NCBI GenBank assembly: GCA_938005655.1
Contig: CALLNA010000023.1
Location: 1 to 13,242 of the forward strand
Source: an uncultured Novosphingobium sp.
GTDB lineage: Bacteria; Pseudomonadota; Alphaproteobacteria; Sphingomonadales; Sphingomonadaceae
Direction: 5' to 3'
DNA: 13,242 bases
Shown here: positions 1 to 7,990 of the stretch, in pieces
Layout of the letters: the number at the start of each line of letters is the position of its first letter
How positions within the stretch are numbered: the stretch's first letter is position 1
Notes under the pieces: model-generated
The model's input: only the letters and a program-made list of their open reading frames with translations
The model's database searches: none
What the model was told of the DNA's origin: nothing
Position numbers and translations under genes: made by a program

Positions 1-740
1 TGCCCTCGCTGCCGGGCTACGGCTTTTCGGGCAAGCCCGCGGCGCGGGGCTGGGACGTCGAGCATATCGGCCGGGCCTGGGCCGAGCTGATGCGGCGGCT
101 CGGCTATCGCCGCTGGGGCGCGCAGGGGGGCGACTGGGGCGCGATCGTCACGACTTGCATGGGCGGGCAGGCGCCCGAGGGGCTCGCCGGCATCCATCTC
201 AACCTGCCGGTGGCGCGGCGGCGGCGCGAGGACTTCGTCGATCCCACCCCGGAGGAGCAGGAGGCGATCGCCAGCGGCGAGCACTACAAGCAATGGGAAT
301 CGGGCTATTCGACCCAGCAATCCACCCGGCCGCAGACGATCGGCTATTCGCTGGTCGATTCGCCGGTCGGGCTGGCGGCCTGGATCTACGAGAAGACCTG
401 GAGCTGGACCGACAACGCCGGGCGGCCGGAGGACGCGCTGTCGCGCGACACGATCCTCGACAACATCACGCTGTACTGGCTGGCCGGCACCGGCGCCTCG
501 GCGGCGCGGCTCTACTGGGAGAGCTTCGGCGCGATCGGCAAGGCGCCGCCGGTCCTGCTGCCCGCGGCGGTCAGCACCTTCCCGAAGGAGATCTCCAAGG
601 CCCCGCGCAAGTGGTCGGAGCGCATCCTGCACAACATCGTCTATTGGCGCGAGGCCGAGCGCGGCGGCCACTTCGCCGCCTGGGAGCAGCCGGAATTGTT
701 CGTGCGCGAACTGCGCCAGGGTTTCGCGACGATGCGCTAG
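1..740 (+). CDS. Epoxide hydrolase, microsomal type (5'-truncated)
   Basis: An alpha/beta-hydrolase that would open epoxides to diols. The reading frame enters from outside the window (codons in phase from base 3) and shows 245 residues up to TAG at 738-740. The visible part begins with SLPGYGFSGKP, typical of the EHN-domain epoxide hydrolases. The nucleophile motif GGDWG follows, with Asp at visible residue 44. The acid Glu lies in FPKE at residue 196 and the base His in GGHFAA at residue 223. The 27-residue spacing between these two equals that of mammalian microsomal epoxide hydrolase (E404/H431, from family knowledge), so the triad looks intact. Missing is the N-terminal EHN lid domain and the first beta strands, roughly 130-150 residues, which lie upstream of the window. 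The substrate cannot be inferred. It converges on the TMEM175 gene, with an inverted repeat between them. Confidence 0.9.
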   Translation, partial: PSLPGYGFSGKPAARGWDVEHIGRAWAELMRRLGYRRWGAQGGDWGAIVTTCMGGQAPEGLAGIHLNLPVARRRREDFVDPTPEEQEAIASGEHYKQWESGYSTQQSTRPQTIGYSLVDSPVGLAAWIYEKTWSWTDNAGRPEDALSRDTILDNITLYWLAGTGASAARLYWESFGAIGKAPPVLLPAAVSTFPKEISKAPRKWSERILHNIVYWREAERGGHFAAWEQPELFVRELRQGFATMR

Positions 741-744
741 ACTC

Positions 745-877
745 GGACTCAATCAGGTTTGCATGAACTCTTTTTCGTCACCCCGGGCTTGATCCGGGGT
801 CCCGCTATATTGTGATGCCGCGGAGAAAGCGGGACCCCGGGTCAAGCCCGGGGTGACGATCCAACCTGATCGGGTCC
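745..877. repeat. Long inverted repeat between convergent genes
   Basis: Two 32-nt arms (775-806 and 828-859) are reverse complements apart from one position, which would still pair as G-U in RNA. They surround a 21-nt loop (807-827). Each arm has the CACCCCGGGC core and can also fold on itself. A weaker outer pair (745-760 with 862-877, 13 of 16 matching) extends the symmetry almost to both stop codons. No T-run follows either side, so this is not a textbook intrinsic terminator. Its place between two convergent 3' ends suggests it ends or protects both transcripts. Repeats with this kind of core are, from memory, common between genes of sphingomonads; that was not checked. Confidence 0.8.
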
Positions 878-881
878 TACG

Positions 882-1499
882 CTAGACCCTCTCACCGACG
901 AACAGGCGGTCGAGCGGTGACCAGGGCAGCATCCAGAACAGCGCGACCAGCGCGGCGCAGGCGATGCCGAGCCAGGGGCTGACGAAGGTCAGGACGATGC
1001 CGAGCAGGTAGGTCACGTTCGCCGCCATGCCCTTGCGGGCCGTCGCGCGGTGGTAGATCGCGGCCTCGTGGCCCTGGATGCCGGCGCAGCGGATCGTCCG
1101 GTGGAGCACGGCATAGGCCAGCGCCGGCAGGAACAGCGTGGCGAGGTAGAGCAGGGTCGCGTCGCGGCCGAAATGGTGCTCGCCGAGGTAGGCGGTGGAG
1201 AAGGGCACCAGCGACAGCGTGAACAGCAGCGCCATGTTCGCCCACAGCAGCCCGTTGGTCACGCCGCGGACGTAGCCGAACAGGCGATGGTGGTTGACCC
1301 AGTAGATCGCGACGTAGGCATAGGACAGGACATAGGCGAGGAAGGTCGGCCAGAGCCGGGCGAGGGCGGCGAGGTCCTCCGCTTCGGGGGCCTTCAATTC
1401 CAGCACCATGATCGTGACGATGATGGCGAGGACGCCGTCGGAAAAGGCCTCGACCCGGCCGACGCCGGCCTTGCCCTCGGGAGGACTATCCTCGCTCAT
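882..1499 (-). CDS. TMEM175 / DUF1211-family potassium channel protein
   Basis: A 205-residue integral membrane protein of the TMEM175 family, whose bacterial members form K+-permeable channels in the inner membrane. The family signature RxxxFSD is present at residues 15-21 (R-V-E-A-F-S-D), followed directly by the first hydrophobic helix. About six membrane segments can be seen, near residues 19-36, 48-70, 83-105, 115-135, 158-178 and 180-195, as expected for the single-repeat bacterial form. The frame is open further upstream, but the ATG at 1499 was chosen because the extension is Arg/Pro-rich, shadows the neighbouring gene and lacks hydrophobic character. The start overlaps the stop of the preceding lipoprotein gene as TGATG, so translation is probably coupled. 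Ion selectivity cannot be read from the sequence alone. Confidence 0.87.
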   Translation of the reverse strand: MSEDSPPEGKAGVGRVEAFSDGVLAIIVTIMVLELKAPEAEDLAALARLWPTFLAYVLSYAYVAIYWVNHHRLFGYVRGVTNGLLWANMALLFTLSLVPFSTAYLGEHHFGRDATLLYLATLFLPALAYAVLHRTIRCAGIQGHEAAIYHRATARKGMAANVTYLLGIVLTFVSPWLGIACAALVALFWMLPWSPLDRLFVGERV

Positions 1500-1810
1500 C
1501 AACCGCAGTAGAAGCGCTTGATCCGGCCGTCCTTGCCGGTTTCGACGTTGAGGCGGAAGACCAGGTAGTCCATCGTCACCGCCTGGCCGGGGGCGATGTA
1601 GCGGATGCGGCGATCGCCGACCTGGGCGGCGATCGCGGCCTTGATGTCGTCGGTCGGCAGGACGTTCAGATAGCGGCCGAGCGTGCTGGCCTGGCATTCG
1701 TCGGGCGGCGGCGGAGCCAGATCGGCCGAGGCCGTGCCGCCGAGTCCCGCGGCGCCCGTGCAGGCGGCCAGGACAATCGCGGCGAGGGGGACGAGGAATT
1801 TGACGTGCAT
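1499..1810 (-). CDS. Peptidase inhibitor I78-family lipoprotein
   Basis: A 103-residue predicted lipoprotein. The N-terminus MHVKFLVPLAAIVLAAC is a short signal sequence with lipobox LAAC, placing the lipidated Cys at residue 17. Thr at +2 is compatible with the outer membrane. After a Pro-rich linker comes a small domain beginning at DECQASTLGRYL and ending AVTMDYLVFRLN...IKRFYCG. This matches the I78 pattern (Cys near the start, R-x-I-x-P-G-x-A-V-T-M-D, RLN, terminal CG), a family named for a fungal elastase inhibitor. The probable role is periplasmic protease inhibition, but the bacterial function is mostly unproven. The ATG at 1810 has GGAG six bases upstream and gives a clean signal peptide. 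A second ATG at 1822 also has a Shine-Dalgarno (AGGAG) but would put Glu in the n-region. Confidence 0.8.
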   Translation of the reverse strand: MHVKFLVPLAAIVLAACTGAAGLGGTASADLAPPPPDECQASTLGRYLNVLPTDDIKAAIAAQVGDRRIRYIAPGQAVTMDYLVFRLNVETGKDGRIKRFYCG

Positions 1811-1820
1811 CGGAATCTCC

Positions 1821-1851
1821 ATCGGGATGCTCCTACCAGAAGCATCCCGAT
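1821..1851 (-). promoter_or_regulatory. Perfect 11-bp hairpin ahead of the lipoprotein RBS
   Basis: ATCGGGATGCT at 1821-1831 is the exact reverse complement of 1841-1851, with a 9-nt loop. In the minus-strand transcript it lies 19 nt after the ilvC stop and ends directly before the GGAG ribosome site (1817-1820) of the lipoprotein gene. There is no U-run after it, so RNA stabilisation, a processing boundary or control of translation are more likely than termination. The alternative start at 1822 lies at the foot of its 3' arm. Confidence 0.6.
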
Positions 1852-1870
1852 GGTGCACGATTGCTGAACG

Positions 1871-2890
1871 TCAGTTCTTGGCCTTGTCGACCAGGGCGTT
1901 GGCCTTGATCCAGGGCATCATGGCGCGCAGCTTGGCGCCGGTCTGCTCGATCGGGTGGGCGAGGGCGGCCTTGCGGGCGGCCTTCAGCTCGGGCTGGCCG
2001 GCGCGGTTGTCGAGGACGAAGTTCTTGACGAAGCGGCCCGACTGGATGTCGGCCAGAACCCGCTTCATCTCCTTCTTGGTCTCCTCGGTGATGATCCGCG
2101 GGCCGGTGGTGATGTCGCCGTACTCGGCCGTGTTCGAGATCGAGTAGCGCATGTTGGCGATGCCGCCCTCGTACATCAGGTCGACGATCAGCTTGAGCTC
2201 GTGGAGGCACTCGAAATAGGCCATCTCGGGGGCGTAGCCCGCCTCGACCAGGGTCTCGAAGCCCGCCTGGACCAGCGCGGTCGCGCCGCCGCAGAGCACG
2301 GCCTGCTCGCCGAACAGGTCGGTCTCGCATTCCTCGCGGAAGTTGGTCTCGATGATGCCCGAGCGGCCGCCGCCGACGCCCGAGGCGTAGGCGAGGGAGA
2401 TGTCGTGGGCGTTGCCGGTGGCGTCCTGGGCGATCGCGACCAGGCAGGGCACGCCGCCGCCGCGCTGGTATTCGGAGCGGACGGTGTGGCCCGGGCCCTT
2501 GGGCGCGATCATGATCACGTCGATGTCGGCGCGCGGCTCGATCAGGCCGAAGTGGACGTTGAGGCCGTGGGCGAAGGCCAGCGCCGCGCCGGGCTTGAGG
2601 TTCTCATGGATGTCCTCGGCGTAGATCGCCGCCTGGTGCTCGTCGGGGGCGAGGATCATCAGCACGTCGGCCCACTTGGCCGCTTCCTTGTTCGACAGCA
2701 CCTTGAAGCCGGCGCCTTCCGCCTTCTTCGCCGTGGCCGAGCCCTCGCGCAGGGCGATGGCGACTTCCTTGACGCCCGAATCGCGCAGGTTCTGCGCATG
2801 GGCATGGCCCTGGCTGCCGTAGCCGAGGATCGCGATCTTCTTGCCGGTGATCAGGTTGATGTCGCAATCGGCGTCGTAATAGACTTTCAT
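1871..2890 (-). CDS. ilvC: Ketol-acid reductoisomerase (class I)
   Basis: Converts acetolactate and acetohydroxybutyrate, with NADPH and Mg2+, to the dihydroxy acids in valine, leucine and isoleucine synthesis; cytosolic. The 339 residues fit the short class I enzymes. The Rossmann motif GYGSQG lies at residues 23-28. Arg48 and Ser51, after the second strand, suit the NADPH 2'-phosphate. His108 is the conserved active-site residue. The DLFGEQ motif (Asp191, Glu195) supplies metal ligands, and the C-terminal knotted helical domain holds the second acidic pair, including FECLHELKLIVDLMYEGG. The start is supported by AAGGA about seven bases upstream. It is the last biosynthetic gene of the leftward ilv run. 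It is separated from ilvH by 150 bases that hold a repeat, so it may partly have its own transcript or stability control. Confidence 0.97.
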   Translation of the reverse strand: MKVYYDADCDINLITGKKIAILGYGSQGHAHAQNLRDSGVKEVAIALREGSATAKKAEGAGFKVLSNKEAAKWADVLMILAPDEHQAAIYAEDIHENLKPGAALAFAHGLNVHFGLIEPRADIDVIMIAPKGPGHTVRSEYQRGGGVPCLVAIAQDATGNAHDISLAYASGVGGGRSGIIETNFREECETDLFGEQAVLCGGATALVQAGFETLVEAGYAPEMAYFECLHELKLIVDLMYEGGIANMRYSISNTAEYGDITTGPRIITEETKKEMKRVLADIQSGRFVKNFVLDNRAGQPELKAARKAALAHPIEQTGAKLRAMMPWIKANALVDKAKN

Positions 2891-2910
2891 CGTACGTTCC
2901 TTGTCAAAAT

Positions 2911-3022
2911 CGTCATGCTGAACTCGTTTAGCTGCGCTGGCTTTCAGCTCAGCCTCCGTCGTGCCCCGAACACCGTCCTGCGCTTTAGGCAGAATGGACC
3001 CCGAAACAAGTTCAGGGTGACG
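2911..3022. repeat. Inverted-repeat (REP-like) element between ilvH and ilvC
   Basis: The arms 2911-2929 and 3004-3022 are reverse complements at 16 of 19 positions, carrying a TGAACTTGTTT-like core on the minus strand. The right arm also folds by itself: 2998-3005 with 3011-3018, one wobble, 5-nt loop. The left arm has a weaker fold around GCTGAACTCGTTTAGC. The arrangement resembles a pair of small palindromes facing each other. It fills most of the ilvH-ilvC gap and would be carried in the ilv transcript, where it could set the relative stability of the two segments. The core differs from that of the repeat at 745-877. Confidence 0.65.
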
Positions 3023-3040
3023 GCGTTCGTTGAGTTTCGT

Positions 3041-3559
3041 TCAAGTCCCCTCCGGCCCCCGCACCATGCCGACGATGCCGGTGCGGCCGACCTCGACCAG
3101 GCCCAGCTCGCGCATCAGGGCGACGAAGCTGTCGATCTTGTCGGGTGTGCCGGTCAGCTCGAAGACGAAGCTGCGGGTCGTGGTGTCGACCACCTTGGCG
3201 CGGAACAGCTCGGCGACGCGCAGCGCCTCGACCCGGATGTCGCCGGTGCCGGCGACCTTGATCAGTGCCAGCTCGCGCTCGACGTAGGGGCCGACCTCGG
3301 TCAGGTCGACGACCTTGTGGACCGGGATCAGCCGCTCGAGCTGGGCGCGGATCTGGTCGACCTGGGCCGGCGGGCCGTTGGTGACGATGGTGATCCGGCT
3401 GAGCGCGTGGTTCTCGGTGATGTCGGCCACGGTCAGGCTGTCGATGTTGTAGCCGCGCGCGGTGAACAGCCCGGCGATCTTCGCCAGGATGCCCGCCTCG
3501 TTGTCGACCGTGATCGTCAGGACGTGGCGCTCGGCGGCTTCGGTTCTGATCTTCATCAT
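3041..3559 (-). CDS. ilvH: Acetohydroxyacid synthase small (regulatory) subunit
   Basis: The regulatory subunit that activates the IlvB catalytic chain and usually gives feedback inhibition by valine. It is 172 residues long, close to the usual 160-180. An N-terminal ACT domain spans about residues 12-82, with the ligand-binding loop in NEAGILAKIAGLFTARGYNI. The C-terminal small-subunit domain covers about 95-170, including RAKVVDTTTRSFVFELTG. Two adjacent ATG codons open the gene (3559 and 3556); GAGGG about five to eight bases upstream serves either. The Shine-Dalgarno overlaps the stop codon of the small gene before it, with only 9 nt between that stop and this start, so translation is likely coupled. 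Some annotations call this gene ilvN. Confidence 0.96.
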   Translation of the reverse strand: MMKIRTEAAERHVLTITVDNEAGILAKIAGLFTARGYNIDSLTVADITENHALSRITIVTNGPPAQVDQIRAQLERLIPVHKVVDLTEVGPYVERELALIKVAGTGDIRVEALRVAELFRAKVVDTTTRSFVFELTGTPDKIDSFVALMRELGLVEVGRTGIVGMVRGPEGT

Positions 3560-3568
3560 ATTGTCCCT

Positions 3569-3837
3569 CTACGCATCATTCTTGGCGTACTGAATGACGC
3601 GTTCGACAAAACTGGCCGGCTCGAGAGTGGAGAACGATTCCTTCAACTCACAGATGATCGACGGTTCGAGAAAGTACGCAAATGTTTGTCCGTCGATCTC
3701 AAATGGCGCCGTATGGTTTCCCTCCCGCCACAACACCTCAGAGGAAACTATCCACGGCTCACGTGCAAATGGCGTTCGCTCGTCGTTGGCGAACTTTTCC
3801 GCATTCAGAACCAACTCCTGAATCGAAAGACTAGCCA

Positions 3838-3838
<1 letters not shown>
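3569..3838 (-). CDS. Unknown 89-aa acidic protein between ilvB and ilvH
   Basis: I do not recognise this gene. It encodes 89 residues, about 10 kDa and acidic (15 Asp/Glu against 7 Lys/Arg), with no signal peptide, membrane segment or metal motif. It looks like one small globular alpha/beta domain: a helix near residues 5-20, strand-like stretches around 29-36 and 45-56, and helices near 60-66 and 72-84. The ATG at 3838 overlaps the ilvB stop as TGATG, with an in-frame GTG one codon earlier. The TAG stop lies 9 nt before ilvH and overlaps its ribosome site. By hand count the GC is about 51% (139 of 270 bases at 3571-3840), against about 70% in sampled ilvH and ilvB segments. It uses codons such as ATA, AGT, TGT and TTT that are scarce nearby. 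Recent acquisition into a working operon is inferred. A stand-alone immunity-type protein is one possibility, without direct support. Confidence 0.72.
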
Positions 3839-5580
<1,742 letters not shown>

Positions 5581-5604
5581 GACAATTTCCTTCTTCAGCC
5601 CCGC

Positions 5605-5638
5605 AAAGAACCGACCCGGCACAGGGGACTGTGCCGGG
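5605..5638 (-). terminator. Terminator-like hairpin in the ilvB leader
   Basis: CCCGGCACAG (5638-5629) and CTGTGCCGGG (5624-5615) form a perfect 10-bp stem with a 4-nt loop. On the minus strand they are followed by TCGGTTCTTT, a weak U-rich tail. The hairpin lies about 35 nt before the ilvB start and about 70 nt after the miaA stop. It may end miaA transcription or act as an attenuator for ilvB. I found no leader peptide rich in Ile, Val or Leu codons, so attenuation is only a possibility. Confidence 0.5.
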
Positions 5639-5686
5639 CCAGGGTCACGGTTCGTGTCAGCCCCTGCCAGAGCAGGAGTGGCGCGG

Positions 5687-5715
5687 CAACTAGGTGATAC
5701 GAAATGTCATGTCAA
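5687..5715 (-). promoter_or_regulatory. Candidate ilvB promoter
   Basis: A perfect TTGACA (5715-5710) overlaps the 3' end of miaA. A 17-nt spacer leads to TAGTTG (5692-5687), which agrees with the -10 consensus only in its first two bases. Transcription would start near 5680, leaving a leader of about 100 nt that contains the 5615-5638 hairpin. The weak -10 keeps this tentative. Confidence 0.3.
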
Positions 5716-6678
5716 GACGGGATTTCGTAATAAAATTTCATAAATATCGTCGATATCGATGTTTCCGTTCTCGATCCGCGGCCATTCGGCCGGCGGCTGG
5801 CGGCGGAACCAAGTATATTGGCGTTTCGCATAGTTCCGCGTCGCCTGCGCGCCGCGCGCGATCGCTGCGTCGAGCGGCCATTCGCCGCGCAGGTAGCCGG
5901 CGATCTCCGGCACGCCGATCGCGCGCATCACCGGCAGGGCGGGGTCGAGCCCGCGGGCGAGCAGGGCGGCAACCTCCGCCACCGCGCCGTGCTCGATCAT
6001 CTCGGCGAAGCGCCGGTCGCAGCGGGCATAGAGGCCCGCCCGGTCGGGCAGCAGGATCGCGGGGTGGAGCGCGACCCGATGGCCGATCCCGCCGGTCCGC
6101 TCGCCCTGCCACTCCGCCAGCGGCCGCCCGGTCGAGCGCACGACCTCCAGCGCGCGGGCGATGCGGGCGCGATCGGCGTAGTTGAGCGCGGCGGCGCGCG
6201 CCGGGTCCTCCGCCTGGAGGGCGCTGTATGCCTCGGCCGTGTCCAGCGCGCGGACCGCCTCGCGCACGGCCAGGTCGATCTCCGGCACCGGGGCGATTCC
6301 CTCCAGCAGGGTGCGGATATAGAGGCCGGTGCCGCCGACCAGGATGGGCACGGCTCCGGCGGCATGGGCCTCGGCGATCTCGGCTCGCGCCGCAGCGGCC
6401 CAGTCCGCCGCCGAGCAGGCCTGCGCGCCGTCCCAGGTGCCGAACAGGCGGTGCGCGACGCCGCGCATCTCCGCCAGTGCCGGCCGCGCGCTCAGCACGG
6501 CGAGGTCGGCATAGACCTGCGCGCTGTCGGCGTTGATCACCACCGCTCGCCGGCCGCGCTCGGCCAGCGCCAGGGCGAGGCGGACGGCGGAATCGCTCTT
6601 GCCGCTCGCGGTCGGCCCTGCGATGAGCGCCAGCGGCGGCCGCCCGGCCGCGGTCTTAGAGGAATCCTTGGTGCTCAT
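5707..6678 (-). CDS. miaA: tRNA dimethylallyltransferase
   Basis: Adds a dimethylallyl group to N6 of A37 in tRNAs that read codons starting with U; cytosolic. It has 323 residues, near the family norm. The P-loop GPTASGKS spans residues 21-28, followed by INADSAQVY (the DSxQxY motif with the catalytic Asp) and the GGTGLYIRTLLEG segment. The C-terminal half has ARALEVVRSTGRPL, QATRNYAKRQYTWFR and the usual basic tRNA-binding face. The frame is open to 6846, but that extension is antisense to serB; ATG 6678 is the last reasonable start before the P-loop. No Shine-Dalgarno is visible upstream. The first codons overlap the start of serB on the other strand by 8 bp. It ends 126 bases before ilvB. 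Confidence 0.95.
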   Translation of the reverse strand: MSTKDSSKTAAGRPPLALIAGPTASGKSDSAVRLALALAERGRRAVVINADSAQVYADLAVLSARPALAEMRGVAHRLFGTWDGAQACSAADWAAAARAEIAEAHAAGAVPILVGGTGLYIRTLLEGIAPVPEIDLAVREAVRALDTAEAYSALQAEDPARAAALNYADRARIARALEVVRSTGRPLAEWQGERTGGIGHRVALHPAILLPDRAGLYARCDRRFAEMIEHGAVAEVAALLARGLDPALPVMRAIGVPEIAGYLRGEWPLDAAIARGAQATRNYAKRQYTWFRRQPPAEWPRIENGNIDIDDIYEILLRNPVLT

Positions 6679-7555
6679 CGCGCGGCTGATAGCAGAACCT
6701 GTCCATCTCAACGAACGTCTCGATGCGGCCACCAAGGCGATCGAGGCGGCGGGCATGCAGCTCGCCTCGGCCGCCATGCTCGATTCCTGCGGCGAGGTCA
6801 TGCAGCTCGGCTTGCCGGGCGGCGATCCCCAGGCCCTGCGCGCCATCCTCGACGCGCATTTCCAGCCTTCCGACCTGCTGGTTGCGGATCACGAGCCGGT
6901 CGTGCCCCGGCTGTTCGTCTCGGATATGGATTCGACGATGATCTCGGCCGAATGCATCGACGAGCTGGCCGACTTCGCCGGGATCAAGGAGCAGATCGCC
7001 GCGATCACCGAGCGGGCGATGCAGGGCGAGCTCGACTTCGAGAGCGCGCTGCGCGAGCGCGTGCTGCTGCTGCGCGACTTGTCCGAGGACGCGATCGCCG
7101 AATGCCTCGCTACCCGGATCGCGCCGATGCCGGGCGCCAAGGTGCTGGTCGAGACGCTGAAGGCGCGCGGCTGCCGGACCGTGCTCGTCACCGGCGGCTT
7201 CCACCAGTTCGCCGATCCGGTCGCCGCGCAGCTCGGCTTCGAGCGCGTGGTCGCCAACCGCCTGGAAGTGGGCGGCGGCAAGCTGACCGGCGGCCTCGTC
7301 GGCGGAATCACCGACAGCGGGGTCAAGAAGGCCGTGCTGATCGAGGAGATGGCCGGCCTCGGCGAAGCAGCGACCAGCCTCGCCACCGGCGACGGTGCCA
7401 ACGACATCCCGATGATCGAGGCGGCGACCTACGGCCTCGCCTACCGCGCCAAGCCCAAGGCCCGCGAAGCCGCCGACGGCTGGCTCGACCGCGGCGACCT
7501 GACCAGCGTGCTGGCCCTGCTGGACATCCCGCGCGAGGAGTGGGTCTGGGAGTAG
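6671..7555 (+). CDS. serB: Phosphoserine phosphatase
   Basis: Last step of serine synthesis, phosphoserine to serine; a cytosolic HAD-superfamily enzyme of 294 residues. Motif I is DMDST with nucleophile Asp85 and acid/base Asp87. Motif II is VTGGF, a conserved Lys lies in GVKKAVLIEEM, and motif IV is GDGANDIPMI. An N-terminal domain of about 80 residues precedes the catalytic core, as in other alphaproteobacterial SerB. The start is GTG at 6671, set by AGAGGA at 6658-6663 with a 7-nt spacer. TTG at 6668 is possible but too close to that site. The ribosome site lies inside the miaA coding region on the other strand, and so must any promoter. It ends 9 nt before the DUF559 cassette. Confidence 0.95.
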   Translation: MLIARLIAEPVHLNERLDAATKAIEAAGMQLASAAMLDSCGEVMQLGLPGGDPQALRAILDAHFQPSDLLVADHEPVVPRLFVSDMDSTMISAECIDELADFAGIKEQIAAITERAMQGELDFESALRERVLLLRDLSEDAIAECLATRIAPMPGAKVLVETLKARGCRTVLVTGGFHQFADPVAAQLGFERVVANRLEVGGGKLTGGLVGGITDSGVKKAVLIEEMAGLGEAATSLATGDGANDIPMIEAATYGLAYRAKPKAREAADGWLDRGDLTSVLALLDIPREEWVWE

Positions 7556-7564
7556 GGTCGAGCT

Positions 7565-7636
7565 AACGATCCTCCCCATTTTTCCGCAAGACAAATGGGG
7601 AGGGGGACCGCCCGCGAAGCGGGTGGTGGAGGGGGT
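7565..7636 (-). repeat. Left end module of the DUF559 cassette
   Basis: The outer hairpin pairs CCTCCCCATTT (7571-7581) with AAATGGGGAGG (7593-7603) over an 11-nt loop. The inner hairpin pairs 7609-7615 with 7619-7625 around GAA. The module is an inverted copy of 7991-8060. It begins directly after the TGA of the DUF559 gene and would lie in the 3' tail of both serB and DUF559 transcripts. Confidence 0.75.
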
Positions 7637-7990
7637 TCAGCGCTTGCAACGGCGAACGATGGCCTCGGCAACGTCCCGAGGCGAACGCAAGACTTCGGAT
7701 GCCGGTATCCGCACCGTCTCGATGCCCTGCGAGGCAAGCCATGCGATACGCCGCGCATCGCGTTCGGGCCGATCGCCCATGTCGTGAGAGATGCCGTCGA
7801 TTTCGACGCATAGCTTGGCGCTCGCACAGTAGAAGTCGAGCACATATGGGCCGAGCGGATGCTGCCGGCGGAACTTCACGCCGTCGGGCTCTCCGCGAAG
7901 GACCTGCCATAGCAGAACCTCGGGCAACGACATCTCGTCGCGCAGCTTGCGCGCTCTCGCGACGTTGCGGTCCAGTTTCGTACGCGGCAT
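7637..7990 (-). CDS. DUF559 endonuclease-like protein
   Basis: A stand-alone 117-residue protein of the DUF559 family (PF04480), which shares the restriction-endonuclease/Vsr-like fold. The basic N-terminus (KLDRNVARARKLRDEMSLPEVLLW) is followed by the core: FRRQHPLGPYVLDFYC with Asp52, LCVEIDGISH with Glu63, Asp65 and His69, and ERDARR with Asp78 and Arg81. These are the conserved acidic and His positions expected of an active nuclease, although activity of the family is largely untested. The ATG at 7990 has the strong site GGAGGGG just upstream, supplied by the neighbouring repeat module. GC is about 62-65%, only a little below the neighbours. It is transcribed in the same direction as purL, which ends 77 bases upstream. 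Role: possibly acting on the ends of its own cassette, or DNA repair/defence; none is shown. Confidence 0.85.
   Translation of the reverse strand: MPRTKLDRNVARARKLRDEMSLPEVLLWQVLRGEPDGVKFRRQHPLGPYVLDFYCASAKLCVEIDGISHDMGDRPERDARRIAWLASQGIETVRIPASEVLRSPRDVAEAIVRRCKR

Noticed and set aside
775..859. Classical rho-independent terminator
   Set aside because: The stem is strong, but no T-run follows it on either strand (the T-run at 771-775 precedes it on the plus strand).
1500..1697. N-terminal extension of the TMEM175 frame up to 1697
   Set aside because: The added 66 residues are Arg/Pro-rich and out of frame with the lipoprotein gene they overlap; the ATG at 1499 directly precedes the conserved RxxxFSD region.
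5581..5622. Longer ilvB with GTG start at 5622
   Set aside because: It lies in the leader hairpin without a ribosome site; GTG 5580 has AAGGA and the usual family N-terminus.
5690..5710. Six-codon frame MTFRIT overlapping the miaA stop as ATGA
   Set aside because: Too short to support, overlaps the TTGACA box and has no ribosome site; coincidental start is likely.
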